64,000 bases of DNA from Linepithema humile (taxonomy: Eukaryota; Arthropoda; Insecta; Hymenoptera; Formicidae): NCBI RefSeq assembly GCF_040581485.1, contig NC_090128.1, forward strand, positions 31,774,931 to 31,838,930, given 5' to 3'. Both the position numbers and the translations under genes were made by a program. This document shows positions 1 through 13,051 of the stretch, piece after piece. Numbering within the stretch: position 1 is the first letter of the stretch; each line of letters starts with the position of its first letter. The notes beneath the pieces are model-generated. The model was not told the DNA's origin, ran no database searches, and saw only the letters and a program-made list of their open reading frames with translations.

Positions 1-37
1 ACGTTAGCATTGAGATTTAATGTAATTGCCAGTGCAG

Positions 38-1842
38 ATATTTGCCAGTCGCGAGGCAATGATCACAAAGTTGAAAGAACTTTTAGCCGAGCAAGCAGAA
101 TTACGAAGGAAAAACAAGTTTCTCGAGGTGTGGATTATCAGACACATGAAAAAAGTTAAGTACTTGAGTACTTAGATAACTGACGTTTATCAAACTTCTG
201 CAACTCATTAAGCGAATCTATATAGGGATAGTATATTTTACGTATACATTATTTGATTCCGTTTCGTACTAAAAATAGTGTAAATTTTATTTTTTGCTCA
301 TTACTGCTTTGATATTTCATGTTCCTAACAAATTGATAATGAACACATGGAGAAATATTAGCGATATAGAGACACCTGCTGTTTTCAATAAAAGCCACTC
401 TTGCGCCAACACATTTGTACATGCAGATACAAGAGAAAGTGACACCTATGGACATGATGAAAGATTTCGAGCAAATGGAGCTGATTTACAAGCAAACATT
501 GTACACGTATAAGCAATATCTCGATGACATAATGGAGCGAAGAGCGCGGACAATGGCGGATCTGCAGAGTTACGAAGACAAAGCGGGAAGGACGCGCGAC
601 GAGAATGCGCGAGTGTTGGACGAACTGCTGGATCGCGAGAGAGAAATGGCGACAGGTCTCATTTACGCGAAGACCGGGCAAAAGATCATGCAGGAGGCTG
701 TCAACGAGATAACCCGTCGGCAGGTGTAACTTAATGACCGTGAATCATCGCTTGTCTATTACAGCGATTATGTGATATACCAATTAAAGCCGTTCGCGCA
801 GAGTACGCAAAGCTCACGTCGGCATTTCTTCATTGCCAGGTGTCACGGCGCGAGATTCTCACTCGCAATCGCTACGAGTGCATTCTTTTGCAGCATCGCT
901 TCGAAGATCTGAAAGCACAGCTGCAAAATCTGGAAACACTGGGCAAAGGGATGACCACCGTAGATTACGAGGTTTTACGCGTGGCTTACGTGAATTACAG
1001 AGACAAGCTGGACGAACGTGACAGGGAACTGGAAAAATTGCGCTACAAGTACGTTGAAACACACGCGGCATTGGAAGCTGCCGCGCGATAAAGTATATTA
1101 ATACAATTAGTTGTCCCGAAGTTATGTATGTCCGTTTTCTCAAATGGCCTCTGAGTTATTTCAAAATCATCGATAAAGATCGATGTTTGGTGTTTTAACT
1201 TGTGCGCCGGGGATATTTTATGGATTGCATTACTGGTTCATGTAGAGCTATCTTGAGAGATATCTACAGTGTCGCAGCTTTAGCATGAAAGATCTTTGAC
1301 TCAAGGCAACGAATGAATTACTACCGATGTATCTGTCTAACCATCTATCTGAACGAGGGCTTTATTAACCACTCGTTCGCAAATCGAAATTAGAATCGCT
1401 GAAGTGGTTAACGGAGTCGCTCACTACAAGGAGAAGGAGACATGCCTCGCGGAGGATATCGAGTTTGAAGAACACGCATTGAACGAGTATCGCGAGCGGA
1501 CAGCCAGAGTTCGAGAGAACGTCAACAAGCTCCATTTAATTCTGAGAGATTTACGACGAGTCCAGGACGAGAAGAGGCTCGAAGGCGGGCTGCTGATGGC
1601 TCAGTAAGATCTGTTAGTTTCGTGCGTAGCAATTTCGGTCAATGTCATTCTCGGTTCATCGACCCAGGCCGGTGCTGCGCGAGATGGAGAGGACGAAGAA
1701 GTTGCTGGACGCGTCGAGGGACGACATTGAGATAATCAAGCGCGAGATTCAGCGCTACGGCCCTGAGAACGAGAGAAAGAAGAGAAGCGGCGAGGCATCG
1801 GCAATGTCGACGATGACGCAGTACAAACCAGGTCGTTCCTAA
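38..1842 (+). CDS. CCDC113/CCDC96-like (DUF4201) coiled-coil ciliary protein, 3' part, five exons
   Basis: Exons read from sequence: 38-154, 427-723, 840-1048, 1394-1603 and 1668-1842. Introns are 272, 116, 345 and 64 bp, all GT-AG. The exons total 1008 nt and stay in one frame, giving 335 residues and a TAA stop. The protein is charged and heptad-like almost throughout, with no signal peptide or membrane segment. Residues about 178-208 (VDYEVLR, then ERDRELEKLRYK) joined to IAEVVNGVAHYKEKE match the DUF4201 signature (IDFEQLK, then ERNEELLKLRKK, then HVKEK) of CCDC113/CFAP263 and CCDC96/CFAP184, which form a complex on the ciliary axoneme. The family match is from memory. Length favours CCDC113: the human protein is about 377 residues, so only some 40 would be missing upstream, whereas CCDC96 is longer. 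The start codon is left of the window. Exon 3 must stop at 1048, because reading on meets a stop at 1089-1091. In insects such genes are expected in sperm and ciliated sensory neurons. Confidence 0.85.
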
Positions 1843-1847
1843 ATAAA
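1842..1847 (+). promoter_or_regulatory. poly(A) signal of the CCDC113/96-like gene
   Basis: A canonical AATAAA overlaps the TAA stop codon (1840-1842) by one base. Cleavage would fall at about 1860-1880, so the 3' UTR is only some 20-40 nt. The T/GT-rich stretch after 1858 fits a downstream element. Such a short 3' UTR leaves almost no room for microRNA or protein sites. Confidence 0.65.
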
Positions 1848-1879
1848 TGGTGGAAATTCTGTAACGTCTCTTTCACGAG

Positions 1880-4800
1880 GATATATTTACTGCGGCCTTT
1901 GCGAAAATAATATAGCCTACGGACAGTGCAAATAAGTGCTATGCTTTTTTTCTTATCTCCGAGCCGTCCGTTCATACTTCTTACGAAACAAGATTTATAA
2001 TCAACCGAGAGCAGTGCAGCTGGTCCGATAATTAGCGAATCTCGTGGATTAATCGCCGGGTGATTGATTTCACACGCGGGCGTTATATGAGAAACAAACT
2101 ACGCTGGTGTAAATCACAAACACGCCTACGCACGTTGCAGCCGAAGCAACTCGGCTTTGCGCGCGAGTGCGATAAGTCGTTCGCATTATCGCCTTCCGTG
2201 TGACAGCTTAATATCATACCGGAGAATATGGCGATGGTATGAGCCATACGCGGTCAAACAATCGCAAATTTCTCGCGTTGTTCGAGTGCAAATCACTGTT
2301 CACAACGTATCACAATTACGTTATCGCGATTTAAAACGACTCGCCATTCCGCAATCGTGATTTCGCATAATTCATGAACCCCCTGTAATTGTAACGTCGC
2401 GGGATACCCAGCGGTATACTAATTAAAAGGATAGGTTTATTCGCAGAAATTAAGAACCGGCAAGAATATAATTAAATAAAGTTTTCTGCGTGCGACGCTC
2501 GCATGTAACTGTCGCGCTCAATCGAATGATTTATATTCGACCGAGGATGCATCGTGTTTCGTACGGTCGAACCTTTCGAAGCCAAATTAATTCGTCCGAT
2601 CGTGTCAATCCGCCTACGGGTGTTTTTATATTGATCCGTTCGTGATCGCACGATCGATGCGTAACGAACGATTTATCCATATGCCTCGGATATACATTTT
2701 CTCGCCGCTGACATACAAGCGTGTTGGTTGGAAATGTATTAATTATGGACTCGCGCAGAAAAAAAAAAATAAATAAATCTGCATGCAGATTTTCACTGCG
2801 TATATCTCGCGTCACACGCGTGACGTTAGTACGCTCTTAACTCGATTACTGCATTAGAGCGAACGCATGCATGTAAACTCCGGCGTACTCTTAACTTTCC
2901 ATGCATATGGAATGAATCCGGGCAAGGCGGAATAAATTGACCACGCGTGAGAACATTAATTCTCTCGACAAAACAGCTTCGCTGTTTTATTTCATCGTTA
3001 ATTACACGCGAAAGTTCTATCTCGAATCTTCGCGGTGTTTCTCCATTATTCTAAACGTTAGAGAGAAAAAAAAAATACATTTGTTAATAACATATACGTA
3101 TGTTATACAAATTGCTTATAGAATAATAGAATTTTCACTTCCGTGTTTTAAATGCGCGGTTGAAATAGATGCATTTCTCATATATAACGCTCTCATAGCT
3201 TTTTCCGCGTTGTAAAATCTTAGCGGTGCAAAAGAATCCATGCGACTTTCATTCAGTGTCGCGTGTAAATATCTTATAGGAATTGTGTGTGTTTACCGGT
3301 TCTTCTTTTCTATACACTATTTTCTAATATATACTACCTTATTCTATTTGATTCCTGTTCCGCGCATAAATGTCGCTCCGAACTATAAGCCTGAAATAAC
3401 ATTCTGCATCCGGTCCGCTCTTTGCTTGTGTATTTACAAGAATGAAGAACGAAACTGGCACTGTCGGAAATTTGACTATTGACAGAAGATTTCATTGTTT
3501 CGAATTCAAATAGATAACTTTTCTATTCTTTATATTATTCCTCGTGATTGTATTATTTCTTATTTTTGACTAGTTCCGCGCTGTTCTTTAAATTTTATGT
3601 TAAATTGCGCTTTTAAAACGCGGAAAGTTTGAAGACGGAACTTTTAATTTCGACACAAAAATCATTTCAATAGAAACTTTCATTATGTCATTGATTTAAT
3701 AGCTCGGGTCTTTCAGAAGTCTTTCTTTTCAAACGTCGGCAACGAGACACGTCTCGCTTTTTACAGACTCGACATGTCCAGTGATTCCTAATGATTATTA
3801 CATTAAGGCAATCTACTCATTTCTCTCGGATTCCCTTGACAATCTCGCGCCGTGACTCCGAGGCAGGTCTCTAACCACATGAACGAGCCGAGGTTTCGTA
3901 ACTCTTATTACAGGCGCGGATGAGTTAGTGAAATAGCGTTAGATTAGCAAACGCGTTTCATTGTCAGCATGTGGGTAGTACCATTCATTCATCCACCCAC
4001 CGAGGCGCGGCGTAATTTAAAAGATTCTAAAGGTTATCCGTACACACGTACATTCGCGTGCGGGCGTGTACGGTCCCAGGATCACGAGTAATCGTCAGAA
4101 AAGGATGCTCATTAATTTCACGTAGGCGTAGAATTGACTTCAGCGACAAGATTAAATCGAGCGAGGGTGTATCTTCCGCTGCCCGCGTGCGAAGGGCGCA
4201 GCAACGACCGAGCGAGGCTCCGTCACGTGATTTGGGGCCAATTAGGGCGGGCGTTGAAGCCATTAATCCCTTTTGGTAATTTGTCCGTACCCGGAATTGA
4301 TTTAAGGCCGACGCGTGGATCGAAGGGAAGACGAATGGCTCTGTATAGACTGTAGAGAAGAGGTGACGTGTCAATTAAGCTACCCTACAATTCACCGGAA
4401 AATTATGTACGAAGACCGCGATACGTGGTACAATAAATCACGGCCGGTTTCTCAAATGGTTCTCGATTTGATGATTATTTATGCGCATCGATAAGACATC
4501 GTGGCGTTGCGCTCGGACGCAATCGAATGTGAGATCGCACGATGGCCGGTTTAATTCCGTTGTTTAAATTCCTTTCGCTCGACAAATAATTGCCCGACAG
4601 ATTCCGTGATATTCCGCACGCTTGGTTTGTGTATTTCTGCCACCGCAATGTTTTTCCAAAAATAATACAGAACAGAACTAATATGGAATAACACGATTTT
4701 TCGAGTAAGATTAATGCGATTTTCCTTTTTAGCTGCTATTCTTTGTCATGTTCAACGGTCAGGTAGAGAAATCCGTATGTCAGGTAAAATTTTGTGCGAG

Positions 4801-7800
4801 GGTCTACCTGTCGCCGGAAAATTATCCTTTGTCCATAGAGAGAGATCTAAGAATTTCATTTCTTTCGCGTTGCCATGGGAAAAATTCCGCAATTTTCTAC
4901 AGGTCAAGATTCAAAGCCACAAAATGTTCCTATGGAAGTATAAATTTCTGTGAAAGGAATTTTGTTTTTTTTTCGATTTAACTTACACCTGCAGAGACCT
5001 GCACGCGTCTCGCAAACGTCGTAAATTTTTCTTGTTCTTTTCCCATTTTGTTTGCTTTATCAGAACGTGTTGGAGTTCAACACCTTCGGTAATAAACAAC
5101 GACACCCTGATCGATATCGCGTAAACCGAGTGGCTGGTCCAAGGCAAAACCATGCAAAACAAAGAGAAATCTCCCGGCAAATTATGCAGATCGTGTGCAT
5201 TTGCATTCGCTTTGCATACACCCCGGTTGTTGCACGGCCCAACTGCGGTATAGACTTTCATCTGTTTACCATAAAAAAATTTGAGGTATCTAATCCCGAT
5301 GAATTCTGTGGTTTGTCTCTCACGCGTCCTCGCCCTTTCCCAATCGTTTCCGAAGTCGATTTGTCGTCCGGTCTCACGCTTTAACCGGTCCAAATTGGAT
5401 CCAGTTGATGTACTTTTTCACATTAATGCGCTGCATTTGCGTCGAGCATACAATTCGAAACTCGCTGGCGAATGATCGGCGTGACATTCTTAATTCTGAT
5501 CGTGCGCAAAGATCGAAGAAAAGCGCGAACTGCAAGGAGAAAGCAACGGTTAGTCGTAAATTTCTTGATTAATTTAACGTCTTTGTCGAACAGTATAACG
5601 AAGATTGTTAACAATTGTAATAAATTCTAATCTAAATAGCAGTCATTCTAAATAACAGTCGCGTCGCACGGGTTGCGATTTGTTTCGTAGAATCCATAAG
5701 GATAGACAGACGATTCTCATTGTCGGTCCGTCTTCTCTATCACGAGCGAATTTTGCAAAAAATGGAGCGTAACGCGGCAATTACGCGAACGCGGAACCCT
5801 TCCGTAAAAGGGAAAACGCACGTTAAGGAATCATGTTCATTCTCAAGGTCGACCGGTATTCTACCGGCCCCTGCCGCGGTCTGCATAACGCGTTTCTATT
5901 ACGCGGTCAATTGCAGCGATTGTTGCGTGTCTCTCGCAATCAGTGGCTCTCGGTCTACACGTGCTCCATATCGCCCGCGTTTCTCCTCCTTCCCCTTTCA
6001 CCGATGGACTTTTCAGAGTACTTACAGCACGTTTCTGTGTCGAGGATATAAAAAAAATTTCATAAAATATTCATTACTTTATAATCACAGGATAACTTGT
6101 TATTTTTTAAGCTTTCGCTTTCTCCTAATTATGTTACGGAAATCTGTTGGAATTGCTACTACTTAACCATAACAAAACGACCGTACTCTCTCGCTCATTC
6201 GGGCGGAACTAATTTCCCAAAAAATGCCGTTCATACCGGCATCTCACGAAGAAGGTCGGAACAATCTGCCCTTCCTTAAACCAGTTACTGCGACACAACG
6301 GTTTCTTTCGGGGCTGATTGCGCGCACGAAAATGGCGTAATCATCGTGATTAACGAGGAAACCATGTCGCCGTCCTCGTCGTTCTCTTCGTCGTCGAGCC
6401 TCTAATTGGAACACGTCGGTGTTCGGAGAGACTGCGGTCACCGCGTCCATATCGGAGCGCGCGAGGTAACATTTAGGTCGATATTCGATCGCTGACGCGA
6501 ATGCGTGCGTGCGTGCGTATACGCAAATAAATATGCAGGTACGTCATACACGTTGTACGACGACTGGGCGGCGTAGCAGTTATCGGCAGACTCCCTTTTA
6601 CGGCGCAACAATGGCGTTTCGACAACCGGTGTCCGATCGAAACCGTGCTCCGCGCGTTATTCCGAGCGATACGCGTGTTATCAAACATTCGGGAATGTTT
6701 TAATTGTTCCGATATAATTGAATCGACCTCTCCGGGTCAACAGCATCGAAGGACTCGACGTCCTTGGCCACAACCGGCAGATGGTCGGCAAGACGTTGGT
6801 CGGTGCAACCCGGCTCACACACCAATGCTGGTATGTGCATTCGTGCCCGTACGATCTAACTTACGAGGCAACATCTCGTTTCTTTCGAACTGGCCGCGAA
6901 CAAGAGCAAGAAGATACCGGGCGCCTTGAGTGCCTCGGCGACCGAGAATTTCCTCGGGGATATTGTCGCGACTTCACGCGCCAGAACGTTCGCGCCGGAA
7001 CGCCGCCGCGCCTGCTTCTTGCCCTTTTCTTTTTCGCCCTTTTCATTTTCGATATTATATTCACCCTGGGTGAGGTCGTGGCGCATTAACCCCGATACCT
7101 TATGCGTGCCGCGAGAATTATTCCCGATACGCGATTGTAAATAATTCCATTGTGATCACGCTCTCGTAGACGCGCGTGTTGCGCAAGTTACGCTGCGTAC
7201 ACGCTTATCCCGCACGGCGACGCATTTCAGTGTTACGCATAAATGTGAAATTATGTAAGTGCGCGTAAGCGTGTAATAAGTGTAAACCGATACGGTGTTT
7301 TCGTAGAACTTTACGAGACGATACTTGCGTGGGTGTGCGCGCGGAGTAAGAATAATTTTTGTGCAGAGGAGCGCGCGCGTGTCCAGCTGTGTGGCGGTAG
7401 ATAAGCATCCATAAATTTCTACCGAAACGATAATCTGTTATGCGTTAAACGCTAACCAATGTTATAACGTTCCTTCGAGCCGCGTATCGATAAACTTAAA
7501 AAATTTAGGAGACCTTTGAGACACTTTCGAATAGTATGCGCAATTAAGTAAAAGTTTTACCGACAATCGCGACGTCTCGATGAATCTCATAAATGTTTCA
7601 TGATTATCTTATCACTTTCCATAATTTCAAAAGCCCTCTTAGCCGCACGCGAATCAAAGTGAACTTTCAATTCTGATTTTTAAGACAGTTGTTCACTTCT
7701 ATTTAACTTTGCGATTTCCTATTGAAAAAATAACATATGGTTGTTCGATTTGAATGTTACGAAATAATCCACGATTTAATAAGTCATTATTTAGAAGCCA

Positions 7801-8190
7801 GCGACATTGGGAATGTATTTCTAGTATCTACTCGTCATAAATCATTCATGACATCGCTATATTTTTTTTTTTTTTTACAAATTTTGATGTGATTGATGCT
7901 AATTTGTAATATCATGTAAAAGAATGTAATCTGACATTTACGCGGCATACCAAAGTTTATACATTTTTTATAAATCTTACAATTTTTTTTTACCTGCATA
8001 CATGTGTATATAATTAATCTAAAAATTATTCTTTACATCAGATCGCATCGTAACGTTGCAAAGAGCATCGATTAGTAAATTTGTAAATTTGTTTTCGTTT
8101 ATTCAATATTTTTTATATCTGAAAATTACGTTTAATCAAATTTTAACAGGAAGGGGCTCGCCCGATAAATTGCCCGTGAAAGAAAAAGCA
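1880..8190. other. intergenic/non-coding, mostly AT-rich
   Basis: I see no supported gene. Plus-strand frames at 2937-3482 and 4714-4981 and those at 5.0-5.5 kb have no family features or paired splice sites, and frames on the two strands overlap each other. Small features present: a (TGCG)4 run at 6502-6518, a hairpin with arms CGTCAC/GTGACG at about 2811-2826, and a T15 tract at 7862-7876. The stretch from 7.4 to 8.15 kb is very AT-rich and featureless. Confidence 0.6.
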
Positions 8191-8399
8191 GGTAACATCG
8201 CTAATTAAATTCCTAGTTGTTAATTTGTAAACGAAAAGAATTTGAAATGCCCGATTTAATTCTGGTTCGAATCGACGCGGATTTAGTGTATCGCAAAGTA
8301 TGAGCAGGATAACGCGGCGAAGGAGCAAGCGAGACGTGCGCGCGGGCCGAAGGAACAGAGAAGAAGGATAATAGACATAGATTATAGCAGTCGTAGGGG

Positions 8400-8837
8400 C
8401 CTTCTACGACGCGGAGGAACGAAGAGCGGGTAGAGCGGTCGTTTGCCTTGAATTGCCTTCGAACTGGCGGAGCACCGAGCGCCCGATCCCGATTCTGATC
8501 CCGGCTGGTTTCCGCCGCATGCATTCCATCCAGTCGAATCGCGCTCGGCTCCGCTCGCAGATCTCCGATCTCTGTCGGCCTTTCTCGGTCACCTCGCTCA
8601 GTCTCGTGGTCGGTTAACTTCGGCAACAGTCGTGCACTGGCACTCAGACAGAGTGGATCGCGGGCCGCGTCTTTCATTACAAACGCGCCGATAGAATGAC
8701 GGTGTCGGCATCGTGTGCTCGTCACGAGACGTTAAAGACGCTCGTATGTGGACCTACGACGTGCCGATCTTTGGCATCGCGCTGATGCCGTGGTGAATCT
8801 GCTCTGAAATTTGATTACGAGAAAAAAAAAAGGAGAG

Positions 8838-8877
<40 letters not shown>

Positions 8878-9190
8878 TCTCTCTCTCGTACGTGATCTCG
8901 ACTAAAAAGAGCGGTCCGACGGTGCAACTGTGGTGTTAATGTACAGTGGGTGTGCTGGTTTCGTCATTTTTTCCCTCTGCTCCAATTTATCTTGTTATCG
9001 TCTTCCTCGAGCCTCAGGGACTCAGCAAACGACCTGGAGCACGGGTCTTTTCCCGCGACATTAGCAGCATAGCAACGACGATCGAGCGAAGCCGTCTTTG
9101 TGCATCAACAGGTGGAGACCTGCGTAGCCGAAGGTACGTCAGCTTCTATATTCCTCCGTTTCTCCCGTCGACACCTGCACCTTGCGCCAG
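8400..9190 (+). promoter_or_regulatory. possible promoter and 5' UTR exon (CpG-rich with CT tract)
   Basis: A GC/CpG-rich patch stands between AT-rich flanks. It contains an initiator-like TCAGTC at about 8598, a CT tract (8842-8887) of the kind bound by GAGA-type factors, a 16-codon ORF at 8746-8796 reading MWTYDVPIFGIALMPW, and two good plus-strand splice donors: CCGAAG before GTACGT at 9134 and CGCCAG before GTGAGA at 9191. Together this resembles a non-coding first exon with a small upstream ORF. No downstream acceptor can be tied to it, so this is inference. A 170-codon minus-strand frame across it (8213-8725) is arginine-rich and looks like chance. Confidence 0.2.
8842..8887. repeat. 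(CT)n microsatellite
   Basis: About 14 perfect TC units, then interrupted TTCTC units. Visible directly. Confidence 0.95.
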
Positions 9191-9199
9191 GTGAGAACG

Positions 9200-12100
9200 A
9201 AGACCCAACCGTCGAAACAGCCTTTAAGAGGTTTCTAGGCTGTACCTTGGCCTGAAGCCCACTCGCATTCACACCTGCCCGTTGCTACGAGAGCTCTCAC
9301 TCTTCTCGAAAATACGACACGCTGAAACCACGTGCTGACGGAGACATCGTTACATAATGCGCGACTTTAATCCGTCTGTTTCATGTTTCATACTTCAATA
9401 AGTTAATTCTCTGCTTGCGAGTAAAAATCTCGCGAGTCAATTTAAACGAGACGATTCGCAGTTGTACATAACGCTCTATTGGTGTTGATTATTGCAAATC
9501 TTTCAATTTAACCTCGAAGTAAATAAATCCGCGACATTTACGCGCAAAAATTGTCGCAATTACTCGTAAGTGATGTAATATCATTATGCGCGTACCTATA
9601 AATGAAATACTGCTTAAAATTCGGTGCGCTTAACAGAAACGCCTCAAAATAGCGGGCAGCTTCCTGCCATAACCGCGTGATGAATTTCGGTATATATCGT
9701 TTCCCCTTTTTTTCAAGGGGAAACGGCTGCATAAATTTTAATGAACCGTTCTTCTTTTACTTCTTCTGAATAAATTTCTGAAATAACGATCCTTACTGAA
9801 TCATCGACGCGAGCTTTCTTGTTTCTTTGCGAAACATGCACGGTGTGTCTTGCAAATAAAATAACGGATGCTGAAATGTGTAAATTTTGAGCGGAAAAAC
9901 AATGCTGCATGAGGCATGTGTAAAGTGTACGCATTGTATCGGACGTAGCCCGCCATTAATAGCGGACCTCGACATTCTCAAGGAATTCTTCTCGTCTGGT
10001 GCGTTGAACCGATTTTCCGGTTGATTCTATTGTTTCGTGTATGGCTTCGGTGTAACTTTCTTCTGAAACAAGCAATCACACGCTTAAATCAGGCAGTCAT
10101 AGCCATAGTTACAATCGACGACGATCAACTATTTCTCTGAGTAGGTTGTTGACTCTCGAGCCGCGTAGCTTTTTTAAAAATTTATGCTTGCGTGGTGTCT
10201 GCGCGTCCATCGCGGCGCGGCGATGGCCTTGACATCAGGTCGATACCAAGGCTGGTGCCTTGACCTTTTCCGCTGCGCGTCCGTAGGTTGCTTCTTCGGC
10301 ACGGCGAACGGCGTGGACAAACGCGATGTGCGCCGTGCAGCCGCGTGAATCGGAGCGAGAGAGGATTTATTAAAATCATCGGATAAGTGTACGTTGTAAC
10401 AGGATTAAATTGCGAATGTTCTTCTATCGCGTGAATATAATTGCGTGAATAGATAGATAGTTGATCTTTGCAAATGATTTTAACAAGTATGATAAGGTAG
10501 AAGAGATTTTAATCATTATCTGTTAACATGCACACTTTCAAACTAAAATATGTGTTTAGGATTGAAACTAAAATTTAAAACATAACAGTTGCATTACGCA
10601 CTTACGCTCTTTCATGTTCTGATCGCGAGTAGAAAATCAATTAAAATCTTTACATTAGTCGTAACAGGATCAGCTTGCGTATATTTAACATGGCAGAAAT
10701 ATGAGAATATTATTCTTGCAGACCTTGGAAAAAACAATCAGCAGAAAAAATACATATTAATGTTTTATTTATGTGTTATTTAAGATATAATAATTTTACT
10801 ATTAAAATTTATGCATAACACTATCGTGAACTAGAGCGAGAAATAATTAATTAAATTAATCTTCAAGTCGGTACACTGATAACGGGATCCCAAAGATTAA
10901 ATATACTAGCAACAACTGTGAATGTAATTGCATGGTTCACTTGATAAATGTATGGCCAATAAGTGGGAAATATATAGCAACTGTTAAATATAATCAATTT
11001 AAAACAGAATTGAAGATTGGAAAATCAAATTTATTTACGTTCTATATAAATTAAAAAACACTTTTTAACGATGACTAATAAATTCTTTTTTTAGATGTTT
11101 ACGATCATTGCGAAAATATGTGTACACTATGCGAAAAAAATTGTTATGGATACAAAAAAAGAAAGTATTACTTTCGATACATTAGCGGCTTATTTCTGCT
11201 CACGCGATCTTTGATAATTAGAAAAATGATCGCGTAATCGCTAATGAAAGTGTTTGTGTATTCTAGCATCATATATGAAATATAATTCAGCTATCTTGGT
11301 AAGAATATTTGTCGGCGCAATGCGTGAAAAATTATTGTAAAGCCAGTAACCAAGAACAGCAAAAGTTCGTCACGGCTATGCTCGTTTTCCTTAGGTATTC
11401 GTGTGCGCAGCCGAAGGTCCCTCTCATGAATGAAACATAACTACCTTTAAGAACTGAGAATTCTGCCGTATGAAGAGTCTTACGTATCGGCCATCAATGC
11501 AGGTAGCTACCTGCAATAATTATAGCTCGGCAACCGCCCCGGTACATATACCAAAGAGACTCGAAGAGGTCTGCGCAAACGTAATGCTTATTAAAATACC
11601 ATCATTAAACGCTTCGATCGCAGTCGCGACTTCTCGTGAAAAGGTTACAATGAAAGCTGTTGTATACGAGCCTCGGCAATTTGCATTAATGATGAAATAT
11701 TAAACCTGTCAACTTTAGAACATAAAATAACACGGTTTTGTGTCAAATAATTATCACATAAAAACAATCATACCAGTATTAATTAAATTTATCTAAACTT
11801 TCTAACACTAAAAGATAATAAAAACATCACTTAAATTGTTTGATTTTTTGTGATAATCGTCTTCAAGATACGCTGCCTGTCCATTCATTACGTACAGCGG
11901 CATAAATAAGTTTTACCGTTACTACCAGACTCGAGCAAACAGCTTAACATTCTTTTCACAAGAGGATTAGTGTTTCAACATTCACTTTCGACGATTTAGA
12001 TTCCTACAGTTCTTTAATCCGCGACAGACTTCTCTTAGAGACATATTTGGTTTATTTGATTGATTTATTTATTAAATCGGATATGTCACATAATCATAAA

Positions 12101-13050
12101 AGTCTGTTGCAGAATTTATGTCACATTTTTGAAAAGCACTGAAGTCAAAGAGGTTTGCGAGAATCGTTTTATGCGGTATACCTTATATAGTTTAGCTTAT
12201 AAATAGGTAAATATATATTGTGAAAGCAATACTTTTTTCGCCCAAATGCTTTTTGTAAAACGTCAGTTTCGAAAAGATTTATGGTATTCGTTTCCCTTTG
12301 AACAAACCTTTTATATTTTTACGAGGCTTTTAAAACAACCGTATCGTTTTGAAGCCGAGAATTTTTTACAGCACGTAATCTTACACATTTCAAGATTTCG
12401 TTGCGGTGCGAAAAGGGAGGGGGGCATACAGAATCAGCGTAGGTGAAACGCGCTAATGCCTTAAAGCCGCGCGTGTTGCAAGAGTTTCCGCGGCAGGCCT
12501 CTTGAATTATGTGAACCTGTCGTATTCACTCGCATCTGGCGAATGTAGGCTTCTAGCTTTCCTCGTTGCATCTCTTTGATTATTAGATAGATCCAGTTGG
12601 ACTGGAACACGTTCCGATTCTCTCGCGAAGATCAGTAGTCGCTTTCCAGGTCATCTATGTGGAATTACATGATCTACCTATCCCGATGATTACATAGGCA
12701 GTCCCGGGTCATTATTTTAGAAGTGATTATCGATCATTGTAAATAGATCAATTATAACAATGATATGGTACACGTGACAATTACTCGGCCTAGCACAATG
12801 AAGAATACTTTAATTATTTCGTAATATTTAAGTCGGAAAGTCATAAGTGGTAGTCTCGCAACCTGGTATACCGTACATTTTCCCCTACTATCCTAGACGA
12901 TTGCATTGATTATTCGACACGATTCATTCGTATCCGCATTATTCCGGACAGCGAGGGCAAAAAGCAGCGCATGTATCATTAAATCGATTCGGCCGCTATT
13001 ATGCATTCGAGAATGGCGAACGAGACTGCGGCCGACGACTGTCTAAACCG
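9200..13050. other. non-coding, AT-rich
   Basis: No supported gene. A plus-strand frame at 10589-10783 contains an acceptor-like ...TTCTTGCAG before ACCTTGG (about 10,720), but no donor or continuation is visible. The frame at 11470-11703 has no recognisable features. A short inverted repeat with 8-bp arms ATCATTGT/ACAATGAT lies at about 12,734-12,765. Nothing else stands out. Confidence 0.6.
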
Positions 13051-13051
13051 T

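Noticed and set aside
1049..1091. Continuation of exon 3 of the ciliary gene to a stop at 1089-1091
   Set aside because: It is intron read-through: a GTACGT donor at 1049 joined to 1394 restores the family signature and the frame.
8255..8280. tRNA T-loop-like GGTTCGAATC
   Set aside because: No acceptor stem, D arm or anticodon arm can be built around it. No other tRNA-like cores fit either.
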